A DNA stretch of 64,000 bases from Piscinibacter defluvii. GTDB lineage: Bacteria; Pseudomonadota; Gammaproteobacteria; Burkholderiales; Burkholderiaceae_C. Where the stretch lies: NCBI RefSeq assembly GCF_004011805.1, contig NZ_RCHJ01000006.1, forward strand, positions 186,001 through 250,000. The letters are read 5' to 3'. The notes below the pieces were generated by a model. The model saw only the letters and a program-made list of their open reading frames with translations, searched no databases and was not told where the DNA came from. This document shows positions 18,883 through 28,323 of this stretch, in pieces; the stretch's first letter is position 1; every line of letters begins with the position of its first letter. The position numbers were made by a program, and so were the translations under genes.

Positions 18883-18925
18883 GAGTTCGGTGCGATAGGT
18901 TCACTTATGCGGGTTCGGGCCCAGA

Positions 18926-20005
18926 ATGGCGCTCCAACGAACACCGATCCGCTGGACCTTCGCCATGCCCCCTGCCCTTGCCGTCGAGCCTTCCGCGCCC
19001 AGCCTCTGGCGCGCGCTGTGGTCCCGGCTGCGCTCCGTCGGCGCCGCGGTGCGGCCGGGTCCGCCGAGCGGCGCGTCGGCCGAGGAACTCGCGGCACGCC
19101 TGGACGAGGCCGCGCGACTGTGGACCGCGCACATCGACACCGCGCAGGCCCAGACCCGCGAGGCGGCCGACGAGTTGCTGCACGGCTTCTCCGCCCTGCT
19201 CGTCGATCTCGACCGCATCGTCGCCCCGGATCCGGCCGCGCGGCCGGGTGAGCAGGGTGAGCGCGCCGGGGTCCTGGCCGGCTGCGAGACGCGCCTGCGC
19301 GCGCTGCTGCAGTCGCTGGAGCAGTCGCTGCGGTCGCGCGACCGGATGCTGGACTCGGTGCGCGAGCTGTCGCAGGCCTCGACCGTGCTCGGCGAGATGG
19401 TCGAGGACGTCGGCAAGCTGGCGCGCCAGACCCACCTGCTGTCCATCAACGCCGCCATCGAGGCGGCCCGCGCCGGCCCGCAGGGTCGCGGTTTCGCGGT
19501 GGTCGCGTCGGAAGTGCGGCGGCTGTCGGCCGAATCGGGCGCCACCGGTCAGGCGATCGGCGAGCGCGTGCGCGGCTTCGGCGACCGCGTGCGCCATGCG
19601 CTGGACGAGGCCGGCCAGGGTACCCGCGACGATGCCGCGCAGCTGCAGCGCTGCGAGGCCTCGATCCGCGCCGTGATCGACGATGTCGACGGCACGGTGA
19701 CCCACCTGAACGACGAGGCGGCGCAGCTGCGCCGGCGCGGCGAGGCGGTGAAGGCGCAGGTCGAGCGGATGCTGGTGGCCTTCCAGTTCCAGGACCGCGT
19801 GAGCCAGATCCTCGCGCAGGTCGGCGACTCCATCACGGTGGCGGCGCAGCACCTGCGCGAATCGGCCGCGGCGGGCCGGCTGCCGGACCCGGCGCACTGG
19901 CAGGAGCTGCTGCGCGCCGGCTACACCACCGAGGAACAGCGCAGCGCCGGCAGCGCTGCGGCTGCGCCCGCCGGCCCCACCCACAGCGAAACCACCTTCT
20001 TCTGA
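18926..20005 (+). CDS. Soluble MCP-like signalling protein with a CheZ-like DxxxQ helix
   Basis: 359 residues without a membrane helix. Residues about 120-205 contain the receptor signalling hairpin ([20 protein letters not shown]... [18 protein letters not shown]), which normally contacts CheA and CheW. Further on, a helix reads [17 protein letters not shown], with Asp290 and Gln294 in the D-x-x-x-Q spacing of the CheZ catalytic helix (E. coli FQDLTGQVI). It is first in an operon with cheY, cheA, cheW, cheR and cheD. The start could also be ATG 18965; neither has a clear ribosome-binding site. It may act as a cytoplasmic receptor, a CheY-P phosphatase, or both; the phosphatase idea is inference from the motif. 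Confidence 0.78.
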   Translation: MALQRTPIRWTFAMPPALAVEPSAPSLWRALWSRLRSVGAAVRPGPPSGASAEELAARLDEAARLWTAHIDTAQAQTREAADELLHGFSALLVDLDRIVAPDPAARPGEQGERAGVLAGCETRLRALLQSLEQSLRSRDRMLDSVRELSQASTVLGEMVEDVGKLARQTHLLSINAAIEAARAGPQGRGFAVVASEVRRLSAESGATGQAIGERVRGFGDRVRHALDEAGQGTRDDAAQLQRCEASIRAVIDDVDGTVTHLNDEAAQLRRRGEAVKAQVERMLVAFQFQDRVSQILAQVGDSITVAAQHLRESAAAGRLPDPAHWQELLRAGYTTEEQRSAGSAAAAPAGPTHSETTFF

Positions 20006-20017
20006 CCCCCCACGACC

Positions 20018-20389
20018 ATGGCCAAGACCATCCTCATCGTCGACGACTCGAGCTCGTTGCGCACCGTCGTCAAGCTCGCCCTGCAGCGCGCCGGGTACGA
20101 GGTGCAGGAGGCTGCCGACGGGCAGGACGCCCTGCAGAAGCTCGACGCGCTGGCCAAGGTGCACCTGATCGTCAGCGACGTGAACATGCCGCGCATGGAC
20201 GGCATCAGCTTCGTGCGCCAGCTCAAGCAGCACCCGCGCCACCGCTTCGCCCCGGTGGTGATGCTCACCACCGAAGGGCAGGACACGAAGAAGGAGGAGG
20301 GCCGCGCCGCCGGCGCCAAGGCCTGGATCATCAAGCCCTTCAACCCGCCGCAGCTGCTGGACGCCGTGTCCAAGCTGGTGCTCGCCTGA
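20018..20389 (+). CDS. cheY: Chemotaxis response regulator CheY
   Basis: 123 residues forming a stand-alone receiver domain. The acidic pocket is Asp9/Asp10, the phosphoacceptor is Asp54 in LIVSDVNMPRMDG, the switch Thr is in VVMLTTEGQ, and the conserved Lys106 is in AWIIKPF. It would be phosphorylated by the CheA encoded two genes downstream and act on the flagellar motor, or as a phosphate sink. It lies 12 bases after the MCP-like gene, inside the operon. The DTKKEEGRAAGAKAWIIKPFNP stretch is typical of CheY proteins encoded next to STAS and CheA genes. Confidence 0.93.
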   Translation: MAKTILIVDDSSSLRTVVKLALQRAGYEVQEAADGQDALQKLDALAKVHLIVSDVNMPRMDGISFVRQLKQHPRHRFAPVVMLTTEGQDTKKEEGRAAGAKAWIIKPFNPPQLLDAVSKLVLA

Positions 20390-20398
20390 GGTGCCGAC

Positions 20399-20692
20399 AT
20401 GCAGACACGTTGCGCACTGGGCGCCGAACTCACCATCTACACCGTCGCCGAGACCCGCGAGCGCCTGCTCGCCGCGCTGCAGGCCGACGCGGCGGGCGAC
20501 GCCGACCTCGTGATCGACGCCTCGGCCGTGTCCGACGTCGACGGCGCGGGCGTGCAGCTGCTGCTGTCGCTGTCGCAGGCGCTGGCCGGACGCCAGCGCC
20601 GGCTCGCGCTGGCCGAGCCGGCCGCACCGCTGCGCGCGGCCTGCAGCCGACTCGGCCTGGACCACCTGCTCGTGACGGAGGGCGACGCATGA
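20399..20692 (+). CDS. STAS-domain protein of the chemotaxis operon, phospho-Ser position replaced
   Basis: 97 residues making a single STAS (anti-sigma-antagonist-like) domain. The central segment LVIDASAVSDVDGAGVQLLLSLSQAL corresponds to the family motif D-S-x-G-L, but the usual phosphorylated Ser is Gly49 here, so regulation by Ser phosphorylation looks unlikely. The gene is 9 bases after cheY and overlaps cheA by 4 bases. STAS proteins of this kind are common beside cheA in alternative chemosensory operons, where their role is poorly understood; a structural or docking partner of the array is one possibility. Confidence 0.8.
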   Translation: MQTRCALGAELTIYTVAETRERLLAALQADAAGDADLVIDASAVSDVDGAGVQLLLSLSQALAGRQRRLALAEPAAPLRAACSRLGLDHLLVTEGDA

Positions 20693-22683
20693 ACGCGGCC
20701 GACTACGACGCCGGCTTCATCGCCGAGGCGATGCCGGCCTTCGTCAGCGAAGCGCACGAGCAGATCGCCGCGGTCGAGCAGCTGCTGCTGCAGCTCGAGG
20801 GCGCGCCGGGCGACCGGGCGCTGCTGGACGCGCTGTTCCGCTGCGCCCACACCGTCAAGGGCTCGGCCGGGCTGTTCGGCCTGGACGCGGTGGTCGGCTT
20901 CACGCACCACGTCGAGACGCTGCTGGACCACCTGCGCGAGGGCGAGCTGGCGCTGACGCCCGAGCTCTCGACCCTGCTGCTGCGCTGCAACGACCAGATC
21001 CGCCATCTCGTGGACGAGGCCGGCCAGGCCGAGGACGCCGAGGCTGCCGCCGCGCGCGAGGCGCTGGTGGCGCAGCTCGCCGCACTGGGGGCCGGCCGCA
21101 GCCCGGCCGCCGCGCCGGCCGCCGCCGCCCCGCTGCCGCCGTCCGGCCGCACGCGCTGGCGTGTGGCGGTGGTGTTCGGGGCGGACACCTTCCGCAACGG
21201 CATGGACCCGCTGGCCATCCTGGGCTATGCGGCACAGCAGGGGCGCATCGAGGCCCTCGCCTGCCGCGCCGCGCAGGTGCCGCCGCTGGACACGCTGGAG
21301 CCGGAGACCTGCCACCTCGCGTTCGACTTCGAGATCGAGACCGAGCGCGGCCGCGCGGCCGTGGAGGACGCCTTCAGCTTCGTCAGCGACGACGCCGCCG
21401 TCGAGATCACGGCGCTGTCCGACGGCGCCCCGGCCGCCGAGGCGCCGGCCGAGGCCGAGGCCCCGCCCGCCGCGCGTCGCAGCGAGACCCCGGCCGCGGA
21501 AGGCGTGCGCTACATCCGTGTGCAGGCCGACCGGCTCGACGCGGTGATCAATCTGCTGGGCGAGCTCGTCATCGCCAGCGCCGGCGCCACGCTGATGGCC
21601 CGCCAGACGCGCCAGGGCGCGCTGCTGGAGGCCAACGAGCAGATCGGCCGCCTGGTCGAGGACATCCGCAACGGGACGCTGCAGCTGCGCATGGTGCCGA
21701 TCGGCGAGAGCTTCTCGCGCTTCCGCCGCGTGGTGCGCGACACCGCGGCCGAGCTGGGCAAGGAGGTCGCGCTGGAGATCGTCGGCGGCGACACCGAGCT
21801 GGACAAGTCGGTGGTCGAGCGCATCGCCGACCCGCTGATGCACCTGGTGCGCAACGCGCTCGACCACGGCCTCGAGACGCCGGCGCAGCGCCTGGCCGCC
21901 GGCAAGCCGGCCCAGGGCCGGCTGACGCTTGCGGCCTGCCACGAGAGCGGCAGCATCGTGATCCGCATCCGCGACGACGGCCGGGGCGTGAACCGCCGGC
22001 GCGTGCTCGAACGCGCCTGGGAACGCGGCCTGCTCGAGCCCGGCAGCGTGCCGCCGGACGCGCAGATCGTGCAGCTGATCTTCGCGCCGGGCTTCTCCAC
22101 CGCCGAGCAGGTGACTAGCCTGAGCGGGCGCGGCGTCGGCATGGACGTCGTGCGCAGCAACATCGAGGCGCTGCGCGGCAGCGTCGAGATGCACAGCACC
22201 GAGGGCCAGGGCAGCACCATCGAGATCCGCCTGCCGCTGACGCTCGCGATCATCGACGGCTTCCTGGTCGGCGTGGGCACGAGCAAGTTCGTGTTCCCGC
22301 TGGAGACGGTGGTCGAGGTGATCGAGAACCGCGCCACCGCCGCCACGATGGACGCGCGCGGCCGCAGCGTGATCGAGCTGCGCGGCCGCGTGCTGCCGGT
22401 GCTCAGCCTGCGCCGGCTCTACGGCCTCGACGACGCGGCGCCGCCGCGTTGCAGCGTGGTCGTGATCCGCAACGGCGCGCAGCGCTTCGGCGTGCTCGTC
22501 GACGTGCTGCTCGGCCAGCACCAGACCGTCATCAAGCCCCTGGGCCGCATGTTCCGCTCGCTGCGCGGCATGTCCGGCTCGACCATCCTCGGCAACGGCG
22601 AGGTGGCCCTGATCTTCGACGTGGCGTCGCTCAGCCAGCTCGCCGCAGAACCCGCAATCTCCACCGAAGGCATCCCGTCATGA
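20689..22683 (+). CDS. cheA: Chemotaxis histidine kinase CheA
   Basis: 664 residues starting at ATG 20689 (GGAGGG upstream; overlaps the STAS stop). The P1 Hpt domain has His54 in [15 protein letters not shown] middle domain (about 160-250) reads [24 protein letters not shown], the regulator-binding or spacer domain of this CheA subtype. P3 dimerisation is near 275-330. P4 has the N-box [19 protein letters not shown] (G1) and [10 protein letters not shown] (G2). The C-terminal CheW-like P5 ends before 664. It phosphorylates CheY under receptor control. All catalytic boxes look intact. Confidence 0.96.
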   Translation: MNAADYDAGFIAEAMPAFVSEAHEQIAAVEQLLLQLEGAPGDRALLDALFRCAHTVKGSAGLFGLDAVVGFTHHVETLLDHLREGELALTPELSTLLLRCNDQIRHLVDEAGQAEDAEAAAAREALVAQLAALGAGRSPAAAPAAAAPLPPSGRTRWRVAVVFGADTFRNGMDPLAILGYAAQQGRIEALACRAAQVPPLDTLEPETCHLAFDFEIETERGRAAVEDAFSFVSDDAAVEITALSDGAPAAEAPAEAEAPPAARRSETPAAEGVRYIRVQADRLDAVINLLGELVIASAGATLMARQTRQGALLEANEQIGRLVEDIRNGTLQLRMVPIGESFSRFRRVVRDTAAELGKEVALEIVGGDTELDKSVVERIADPLMHLVRNALDHGLETPAQRLAAGKPAQGRLTLAACHESGSIVIRIRDDGRGVNRRRVLERAWERGLLEPGSVPPDAQIVQLIFAPGFSTAEQVTSLSGRGVGMDVVRSNIEALRGSVEMHSTEGQGSTIEIRLPLTLAIIDGFLVGVGTSKFVFPLETVVEVIENRATAATMDARGRSVIELRGRVLPVLSLRRLYGLDDAAPPRCSVVVIRNGAQRFGVLVDVLLGQHQTVIKPLGRMFRSLRGMSGSTILGNGEVALIFDVASLSQLAAEPAISTEGIPS

Positions 22684-24689
22684 ACGCGCAATCGAACGAA
22701 TCCCTCCTCGACCGTCTCTTCGCGCCGGGCAAGCTGCGCGAACACCGCGCCCGGCTCGAGGCCGAAGCCACGCTCGCCGAGACGCGGCGTCAGCTCGACG
22801 CCGCCGAGGCCGAGCGCCAGAACGGCCGCGGCGTGCTGGCCGCCGTCGACGAGGCCTACGCCACCATCGAGTTCGACCTCGGCGGCCAGGTGCTCGCCGC
22901 CAACCGCAACTTCCTCGCGCTGATGAACTACACGCTGGAGGAGATCGTCGGGCGCCACCACCGCACCTTCGTCGATCCGGTCGAGGCGGCCACGCCGGCC
23001 TACGCCCACTTCTGGGCCGACCTGAACGCCGGCCGCAACAAGAACGAGGTGTTCAAGCGCATCACCAAGGGCGGGCAGGAGGTCTGGATCCAGGCCGTCT
23101 ACGCGCCGGTGCGCGACGCCGCGGGCGTGGTGCGCAAGGTCGTCAAGATCGCCACCGACGTGACCCGGGCGCGCCTGCAGGCGGCCGACTACGAAGGTCA
23201 GATCCAGGCCGTCGGCAAGGCGCAGGCCGTCATCGAGTTCACGCTCGACGGCCGCGTGCTGCACGCCAACGACAACTTCCTGGCCACGCTGGGCTACAGC
23301 CTGGCCGAGGTGAAGGGCCAGCACCACAGCATGTTCGTCGAACCGGAGCACCGCAGCAGCGCGGAGTACCGGCTGTTCTGGGAGAAGCTCGGGCGCGGCG
23401 AGTACGACGCCGGCCGCTACATGCGTCTGGGCCGCGACGGGCGACAGGTGTGGATCCAGGCCTCGTACAACCCGATCTACGGCCTCGACGGCAAGCCCTT
23501 CAAGGTGGTGAAGTACGCCACCGACGTGACGGCCGAGGTGCAGGCCACCCGCATGCTGCGCGACGCCGTGGAGCAGGCGCAGGAGGTCACGGCCGCGGCA
23601 CGCGAGGGTGATCTCTCGCAGCGCATCCCGATGGAAGGCAAGACCGGTCCGATCGCCGAGCTGTGCACCGGCGTCAACGCGCTGCTGGACAACACCTCGG
23701 CGGTGTTCGACGACATGGGCCGCATCTTCGGCGGCCTCGCCTCGGGCGACCTGAACCAGCGCTTCACCCGCGAGGTCAGCGGCGTGTACGAGCAGCTCAA
23801 GCGCGACGCCAACGCGGGCTGCGAGAAACTCGCCGCCATCATCGGCGAGGTGCGCACCGCGGCCGACGCGCTCACCGGCGCGGCCACGCAGGTCAGCGCC
23901 ACGGCGCAGTCGCTCTCGCAGGCGGCCAGCGAGCAGGCCTCGTCGGTGGAGGAGACCACGGCGCAGATCGACCAGATGTCCAACTCCATCGCGCAGAACA
24001 GCGACAACGCCAAGGTCACCGACGGCATGGCGACGAAGGCCAGCAAGGAGGCCACCGAGGGCGGCTCGGCGGTGGCCCAGACCGTCGTCGCGATGAAGCA
24101 GATCGCGGCGAAGATCAGCATCGTCGACGACATCGCCTACCAGACCAACCTGCTGGCGCTGAACGCCGCCATCGAGGCGGCCCGCGCCGGCGAGCACGGC
24201 AAGGGCTTCGCCGTGGTGGCCGCCGAGGTGCGCAAGCTCGCCGAGCGCAGCCAGGAGGCGGCCAAGGAGATCGGCGATCTGGCCACCAGCAGCGTCTCGA
24301 CCGCCGAGCGCGCCGGCAAGCTGCTCGACGAGATCGTGCCCTCGATCCAGAAGACCAGCGACCTGGTGCAGGAGATCGCCGCGGCATCGACCGAGCAGAG
24401 CGACTCGGTGACCCAGATCGGCGGGGCGATGGGCCAGCTCTCGCGCGCCACGCAGCAGAACGCCTCGGCCTCGGAGGAGCTGGCCGCCACGGCCGAGGAG
24501 CTGTCCGGCCAGGCCGAGCAGCTGCAGCAGTCGGTGGCCTTCTTCAGCGGCGTGGGGCTGGCCGCGACCGAGCCGCCGGTGGAGCGCCGCGCGCCCAACT
24601 CGCCGATGCGCGCGGCCGCCCCGCGTGCGGTGCCGGGCACGCCGATGCGCCTGGCCACCGGCACGCACGGCAACTTCCGTCCCTACTGA
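22680..24689 (+). CDS. Cytoplasmic methyl-accepting chemotaxis protein with two PAS domains
   Basis: 669 residues with no membrane helix. Two tandem PAS domains follow a short coiled coil: about 55-165 ([18 protein letters not shown], ending VVKIATDVT) and about 175-290 ([18 protein letters not shown], ending VVKYATDVT). A HAMP-like linker region follows, then the MCP signalling domain with the hairpin [23 protein letters not shown] and [11 protein letters not shown]. This is the layout of Aer-like or energy-sensing receptors, whose PAS domains often hold haem or flavin. The ATG overlaps the cheA stop. The C-terminus (THGNFRPY) lacks a classical CheR-docking pentapeptide. Confidence 0.92.
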   Translation: MNAQSNESLLDRLFAPGKLREHRARLEAEATLAETRRQLDAAEAERQNGRGVLAAVDEAYATIEFDLGGQVLAANRNFLALMNYTLEEIVGRHHRTFVDPVEAATPAYAHFWADLNAGRNKNEVFKRITKGGQEVWIQAVYAPVRDAAGVVRKVVKIATDVTRARLQAADYEGQIQAVGKAQAVIEFTLDGRVLHANDNFLATLGYSLAEVKGQHHSMFVEPEHRSSAEYRLFWEKLGRGEYDAGRYMRLGRDGRQVWIQASYNPIYGLDGKPFKVVKYATDVTAEVQATRMLRDAVEQAQEVTAAAREGDLSQRIPMEGKTGPIAELCTGVNALLDNTSAVFDDMGRIFGGLASGDLNQRFTREVSGVYEQLKRDANAGCEKLAAIIGEVRTAADALTGAATQVSATAQSLSQAASEQASSVEETTAQIDQMSNSIAQNSDNAKVTDGMATKASKEATEGGSAVAQTVVAMKQIAAKISIVDDIAYQTNLLALNAAIEAARAGEHGKGFAVVAAEVRKLAERSQEAAKEIGDLATSSVSTAERAGKLLDEIVPSIQKTSDLVQEIAAASTEQSDSVTQIGGAMGQLSRATQQNASASEELAATAEELSGQAEQLQQSVAFFSGVGLAATEPPVERRAPNSPMRAAAPRAVPGTPMRLATGTHGNFRPY

Positions 24690-24701
24690 GCGGAGGCGGG
24701 C

Positions 24702-25193
24702 ATGGCCGGCGACCACAGCGACCAGTACCTCACCTTCCTGCTCGGCGAGGAGGTGTTCGCGCTCGACATCCGCAGCGTGCGCGAGATCATCCAGTACGTT
24801 CCGATGACCGCGGTGCCGCTAATGCCCGCCTTCGTGCGCGGCGTCATCAACCTGCGCGGCGCGGTGGTGCCGGTGATCGACCTGCACGCGCGTTTCGGCC
24901 GGCCGAGCGCGCCGGTGGGCAAGAAGACCTGCATCGTCATCTTCGACTCGCTGCGCGACGGCGAGCGCACCGAGCTCGGCCTGGTGGTGGACGCGGTCAG
25001 CGAGGTGGTGGACATCGCCGCCGACGCGCTGGAGCCGCCGCCGAGCTTCGGCGCGGCGGTGCGGCGCGACTTCATCCGCGCCATCGGCAAGCGCGCGGAG
25101 CGCTTCGTGATCCTGCTCGAGCCGGACCGCGCCTTCGACGTGGACGAGATGGCGCAGCTGTGCGCCCGCAGCCAGGAGGCCGTGCCGGCCTGA
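24702..25193 (+). CDS. cheW: Chemotaxis coupling protein CheW
   Basis: 163 residues behind GGAGG (24692-24696). It reads YLTFLLGEEVFALDIRSVREIIQY and FVRGVINLRGAVVPVIDLHARFG, the two signature segments of CheW. It links receptors to CheA P5 in the array. It lies between the PAS-MCP gene and cheR, in the order expected for this operon type. The C-terminus extends slightly beyond the usual end (about 150). Confidence 0.95.
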   Translation: MAGDHSDQYLTFLLGEEVFALDIRSVREIIQYVPMTAVPLMPAFVRGVINLRGAVVPVIDLHARFGRPSAPVGKKTCIVIFDSLRDGERTELGLVVDAVSEVVDIAADALEPPPSFGAAVRRDFIRAIGKRAERFVILLEPDRAFDVDEMAQLCARSQEAVPA

Positions 25194-25201
25194 GCAGCGC
25201 G

Positions 25202-26011
25202 ATGGACACCCTGCACGACCACACCTTCCGCGCGATCACCGGGCTGATGCACGCGGCCGTCGGGCTGTCGTTCGCGCCGCACAAGAAGGCCCTGGTGGCC
25301 TCGCGCCTGGCGCCGCGGGTGCAGCGCCTGGGCCTGCCCGACTTCGAGGCCTACCACGCGCTGATCGCCGGCGACGACGACCAGGGCGAGTTCCAGGTGG
25401 CGGTGGACCTGCTGACCACCAACGAGACCTACTTCTTCCGCGAGCCGGCGCATTTCGAGTGCCTGGCCCAGGAGGTCGCGCAGCGGCGCCCGGCCGGGCT
25501 GCAGGTGTGGAGCGCGGCCAGCTCCTTCGGCGACGAGGCCTACAGCATCGCGATGCTGCTGGCCGACCTGCAGCGCCAGGGCCGCCTGGGCGAGGCCTGG
25601 GGCGTGCTCGGCACCGACATCAGCGACCGGGTGCTGCGCAGCGCCACCCAGGCGATCTACCCCAACGAGCGCCTGCGCCACGTCGGGGCCGAGCGGCTGA
25701 AGCGCTACTGCCTGCGCGGCGAGGGCGAGGCCGAGGGACTCAGCCTCATCCACCCGCAGCTGCGCGAGCGCGTGCGCTTCGGCCAGCTCAACCTGTGCCT
25801 GCCGATCGAGGGCATCGGCCCGTTCGACGCGGTGTTCCTGCGCAACGTGCTGATCTATTTCGATGCGCCCACCAAGTCGGCCGTGGTCGACCGCGTGCTC
25901 TCGCGGCTGCGCCCCGGCGGGCTGTTCTTCATCGGCACCGCCGAGGGCCGCGTGCCGTGCGCCACGCCGCTGGAGCCGCTCGGGCCCGGCGTGTTCCGCA
26001 AGGCCGGCTGA
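25202..26011 (+). CDS. cheR: Chemoreceptor glutamate methyltransferase CheR
   Basis: 269 residues from ATG 25202, 8 bases after cheW. The N-terminal helical domain is followed by TTNETYFFREPAHF and the SAM-binding segment VWSAASSFGDEAYSIAML (the more usual form is GEEPYS), then GTDISDRVL and FLRNVLIYFD. It methylates receptor glutamates with SAM for adaptation. The matching methylesterase CheB is not encoded in the operon, which makes the reversibility of this adaptation branch unclear. Confidence 0.95.
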   Translation: MDTLHDHTFRAITGLMHAAVGLSFAPHKKALVASRLAPRVQRLGLPDFEAYHALIAGDDDQGEFQVAVDLLTTNETYFFREPAHFECLAQEVAQRRPAGLQVWSAASSFGDEAYSIAMLLADLQRQGRLGEAWGVLGTDISDRVLRSATQAIYPNERLRHVGAERLKRYCLRGEGEAEGLSLIHPQLRERVRFGQLNLCLPIEGIGPFDAVFLRNVLIYFDAPTKSAVVDRVLSRLRPGGLFFIGTAEGRVPCATPLEPLGPGVFRKAG

Positions 26012-26529
26012 TGTCGGCGACCGCCGGGCACAGCGGCGCGGCGCCGCAGGTGCTGCATCCGGGCGACGTGGCCTGCGGCCTGCGCGGCGACCGGTTCGAG
26101 ACGCTGCTCGGCTCGTGCGTGGCGGTGGTGATGACCGACCCGCGGCGCACCGTCGGCGCGCTGTGCCACATCGTGCATTCGCTGCGCGCACCGGCGGCGC
26201 GCACCGGCGACACCGCCTACGCCGAGCCAGCCCTGGCGGCGCTGTTCGCGCAGCTGCGCCGGCACGGCCTGCAGCCGGCCCGCTGCGAGGCCTGGGTGTA
26301 CGGCGGCGGCAACATGTTCCCCGACCTCTACCCCGGCGTGGCCATCGGCGAGCGCAACGTCGAGCAGGTGCTGCAGCGCCTGCAGGCCGCCGGCGTGCAG
26401 GTGCTGCAGCACGACGTGGGCGGCCCCGCCTACCGGCGGCTGCGCTGGACGGTGGGCCCGCTGCCGCCCGAGGTCACGAGCGTCGAACTGGTTCTCGAGG
26501 AAACGCCGGGCCGCCCCAAGTTTCCTTGA
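26011..26529 (+). CDS. cheD: Chemoreceptor glutamine deamidase CheD
   Basis: 172 residues; the ATG overlaps the cheR stop by one base. Catalytic Cys36 is in TLLGSCVAV and His53 in LCHIVH, and YGGGNMFPD and IGERNVEQVLQRL are family signatures. CheD converts receptor Gln to Glu and can also bind CheC-like phosphatases. It is the last gene of the operon; a strong hairpin and a convergent gene follow, where cheB would usually be expected. Confidence 0.93.
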   Translation: MSATAGHSGAAPQVLHPGDVACGLRGDRFETLLGSCVAVVMTDPRRTVGALCHIVHSLRAPAARTGDTAYAEPALAALFAQLRRHGLQPARCEAWVYGGGNMFPDLYPGVAIGERNVEQVLQRLQAAGVQVLQHDVGGPAYRRLRWTVGPLPPEVTSVELVLEETPGRPKFP

Positions 26530-26572
26530 CCCCCGCGGGGGGCGGGCCGGGCTCGGCCGGCCCTGGGGGCGG
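26528..26572. terminator. Bidirectional hairpin between cheD and the convergent SDR gene
   Basis: GGGCCGG (26544-26550) pairs with CCGGCCC (26557-26563) around a 6-base loop, and flanking C-runs (GACCCCC) can pair with the G-run further out (GGGGGCGGTC) to lengthen the stem. It fills the whole 43-base gap between two convergent genes, so it probably ends transcription from both sides, though no U-run follows. Confidence 0.5.
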
Positions 26573-27325
26573 TCAGTAGGTGGCCCGACCACCCGAGATG
26601 TCGAACACCGCGCCGGTGGAGAACGAGCAGTCGTCCGAGGCCAACCAGGCGATCAGCGCCGCGGCCTCGTGCACCTGCAGGAAGCGGCCCATCGGGATCT
26701 TCGACAGCATGAAGCCGATGTGCTGCTCGGACATCTGGTCGAAGATCGCCGTCTTCGCCGCCGCCGGCGTGACGGCGTTGACCAGCACGCCGCGCGTGGC
26801 CGTCTCCTTGGCGAGCGACTTGGTCAGCGCGATCAGCCCGGCCTTGCTCGCGCTGTAGTGCGAGGCGTTCGGGTTGCCTTCCTTGCCGGCGATCGACGCG
26901 ATGTTGACGATGCGGCCCCAGCCGCGCTGCAGCATGTGCGGCACCACCGCGCGGCAGGTCAGGTAGGGTGCGACGAGGTTGACCTCCAGCACGCGGCGCC
27001 AGACCTCGGGCGCCAGCTCCCAGGTGCTGCCGTTGCCACCGGTGATGCCGGCGTTGTTGACCAGGATGTCGATGTGGCCGTGCGCGCGCAGCGCCGCGCC
27101 GGTGGCGGCCTCGACGGCGAGCTCGTCGGTCAGCTCGACGGTGTGCGCGTCCACGCTGCCGAGCGCCGCGAGCGCGTCGCGTGCCTGCTGCAGCAGCGGC
27201 GCATCGACATCCCACAGCACGACGCTGGCACCCGAGAGCAGCATGCGCTCGGCCACGGCATAGCCGATGCCCTGCGCGCCGCCGGTGACGACGGCGACGC
27301 GGCCGCTCAGGTCGATGCTATTCAC
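26573..27325 (-). CDS. SDR-family NAD(P)-dependent dehydrogenase of the sugar-acid region
   Basis: 250 residues from a GTG start at 27325, which overlaps the stop of the DenD-like gene (GTGA). The Rossmann motif is TGGAQGIG, followed by VNNAGITGG, and the catalytic Ser and YSASK (Tyr-x3-Lys) are present. The C-terminal IAWLASDDCSFSTGAVFDISGGRA is standard for classical SDRs that oxidise sugar alcohols, sugar acids or 3-oxoacyl chains. It is the last gene of a minus-strand operon (GntR, OtnI-like, DenD-like, SDR), so it most likely oxidises a hydroxyl of the same sugar acid. The exact substrate cannot be given. Confidence 0.85.
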   Translation of the reverse strand: MNSIDLSGRVAVVTGGAQGIGYAVAERMLLSGASVVLWDVDAPLLQQARDALAALGSVDAHTVELTDELAVEAATGAALRAHGHIDILVNNAGITGGNGSTWELAPEVWRRVLEVNLVAPYLTCRAVVPHMLQRGWGRIVNIASIAGKEGNPNASHYSASKAGLIALTKSLAKETATRGVLVNAVTPAAAKTAIFDQMSEQHIGFMLSKIPMGRFLQVHEAAALIAWLASDDCSFSTGAVFDISGGRATY

Positions 27326-28323
27326 CTCAGCCCGGCCAGCGCGGCGGTGTTGCCGGCTTTCTCGCAGTCGGCGATGTACTGCCGCACGATGTCGGCAAAG
27401 CTCTCGTCGGGCCTCAGCCCGAGCGCAGCGGCGCGCTGCGCGCTTGCACCCTTGGGCCAGTTGGCCACGATGCCCGCGATGCGCTCGTCGCGCTCGAAAC
27501 GCACGCGCGCACGCACCGCCGGGCCGGCCACCTGCTCGAGCGCATCGAGCATCTCGCCCACGCGCACGTTCAGCGCCGGCAGGTTCAGCGCGGTGCGGCC
27601 GCCGTAGGCCTCGCGGCTGGCCTCGTAGACGGCGATCAGCGCCTCGACCGTGCGCGCCGGCGAGGAGACCGGGTGCGACACGTCGGCCGAGACCGGGCAG
27701 ACCGCCGTCTCGCCCGCGAGCGGTTCGCGGATGATGCCGCTGAAGAAGGACGAGGCCGCGCCGTTCGGCCGCCCGGGGCGCACGGTGACCGTCATCAGCC
27801 GCGCGCTGCGGCCGTCGAGATACCCCTTGCGGGTGTAGTCGGCCACCAGGTGCTCGCAGATCAGCTTGTGCGTGCCGTAGCTGGTCTGCGGCGCCGGCAG
27901 CGTGGTGTCGGTGACGATGGCCGGCAGCGGCACCGCCGGGTCGGGCCCGAACACCGCCACCGAGCTGCTGAACACGACCCTTGGCACCTGGCCGGCGCGG
28001 CGGAAGCCGTCGAGCAGCGCACGGGTCGAATCGAGGTTGGAGCGCAGGCCCAGATCGAAGTCCAGCTCGCATTCGCCCGACACCGCCGAGGCGAGGTGGA
28101 ACACGCCGCCGAAGCCCTCGCCGCCCAGGCCCGCGGCCTGCTCGAGCAGCGCGCCGGTACGCGCCTGGACACGCGCATCGGCCAGCAGGTCTGGCGGCGG
28201 CGCGAACTGGTCGGCCAGCACGACACGCTCGAGCGCTCGGCCGGCCAGCGTGCCGCGTGCGAGCAGGGTGCGCGCCAGGCGCGCGCCGACGAAACCGGCG
28301 CCGCCGGTGATCAGGAGCTTCAT
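27322..28323 (-). CDS. DenD-like NAD-dependent dehydrogenase (D-erythronate dehydrogenase family)
   Basis: 333 residues, extended SDR of the epimerase/dehydratase type. The NAD motif is [12 protein letters not shown], followed by [11 protein letters not shown] and the catalytic [13 protein letters not shown] (Tyr-x3-Lys). [23 protein letters not shown] is characteristic of the DenD group, which oxidises D-erythronate to 2-oxo-tetronate in the acid-sugar pathway with OtnI, OtnK and OtnC. It overlaps the OtnI-like gene by 4 bases. OtnK and OtnC are not in the window, so the substrate here may differ. Confidence 0.78.
   Translation of the reverse strand: MKLLITGGAGFVGARLARTLLARGTLAGRALERVVLADQFAPPPDLLADARVQARTGALLEQAAGLGGEGFGGVFHLASAVSGECELDFDLGLRSNLDSTRALLDGFRRAGQVPRVVFSSSVAVFGPDPAVPLPAIVTDTTLPAPQTSYGTHKLICEHLVADYTRKGYLDGRSARLMTVTVRPGRPNGAASSFFSGIIREPLAGETAVCPVSADVSHPVSSPARTVEALIAVYEASREAYGGRTALNLPALNVRVGEMLDALEQVAGPAVRARVRFERDERIAGIVANWPKGASAQRAAALGLRPDESFADIVRQYIADCEKAGNTAALAGLR

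Noticed and set aside
26530-26572. Remnant of cheB after cheD
   Set aside because: Only 43 bases lie between the cheD and SDR stop codons, filled by a hairpin, so there is no room for a relic.
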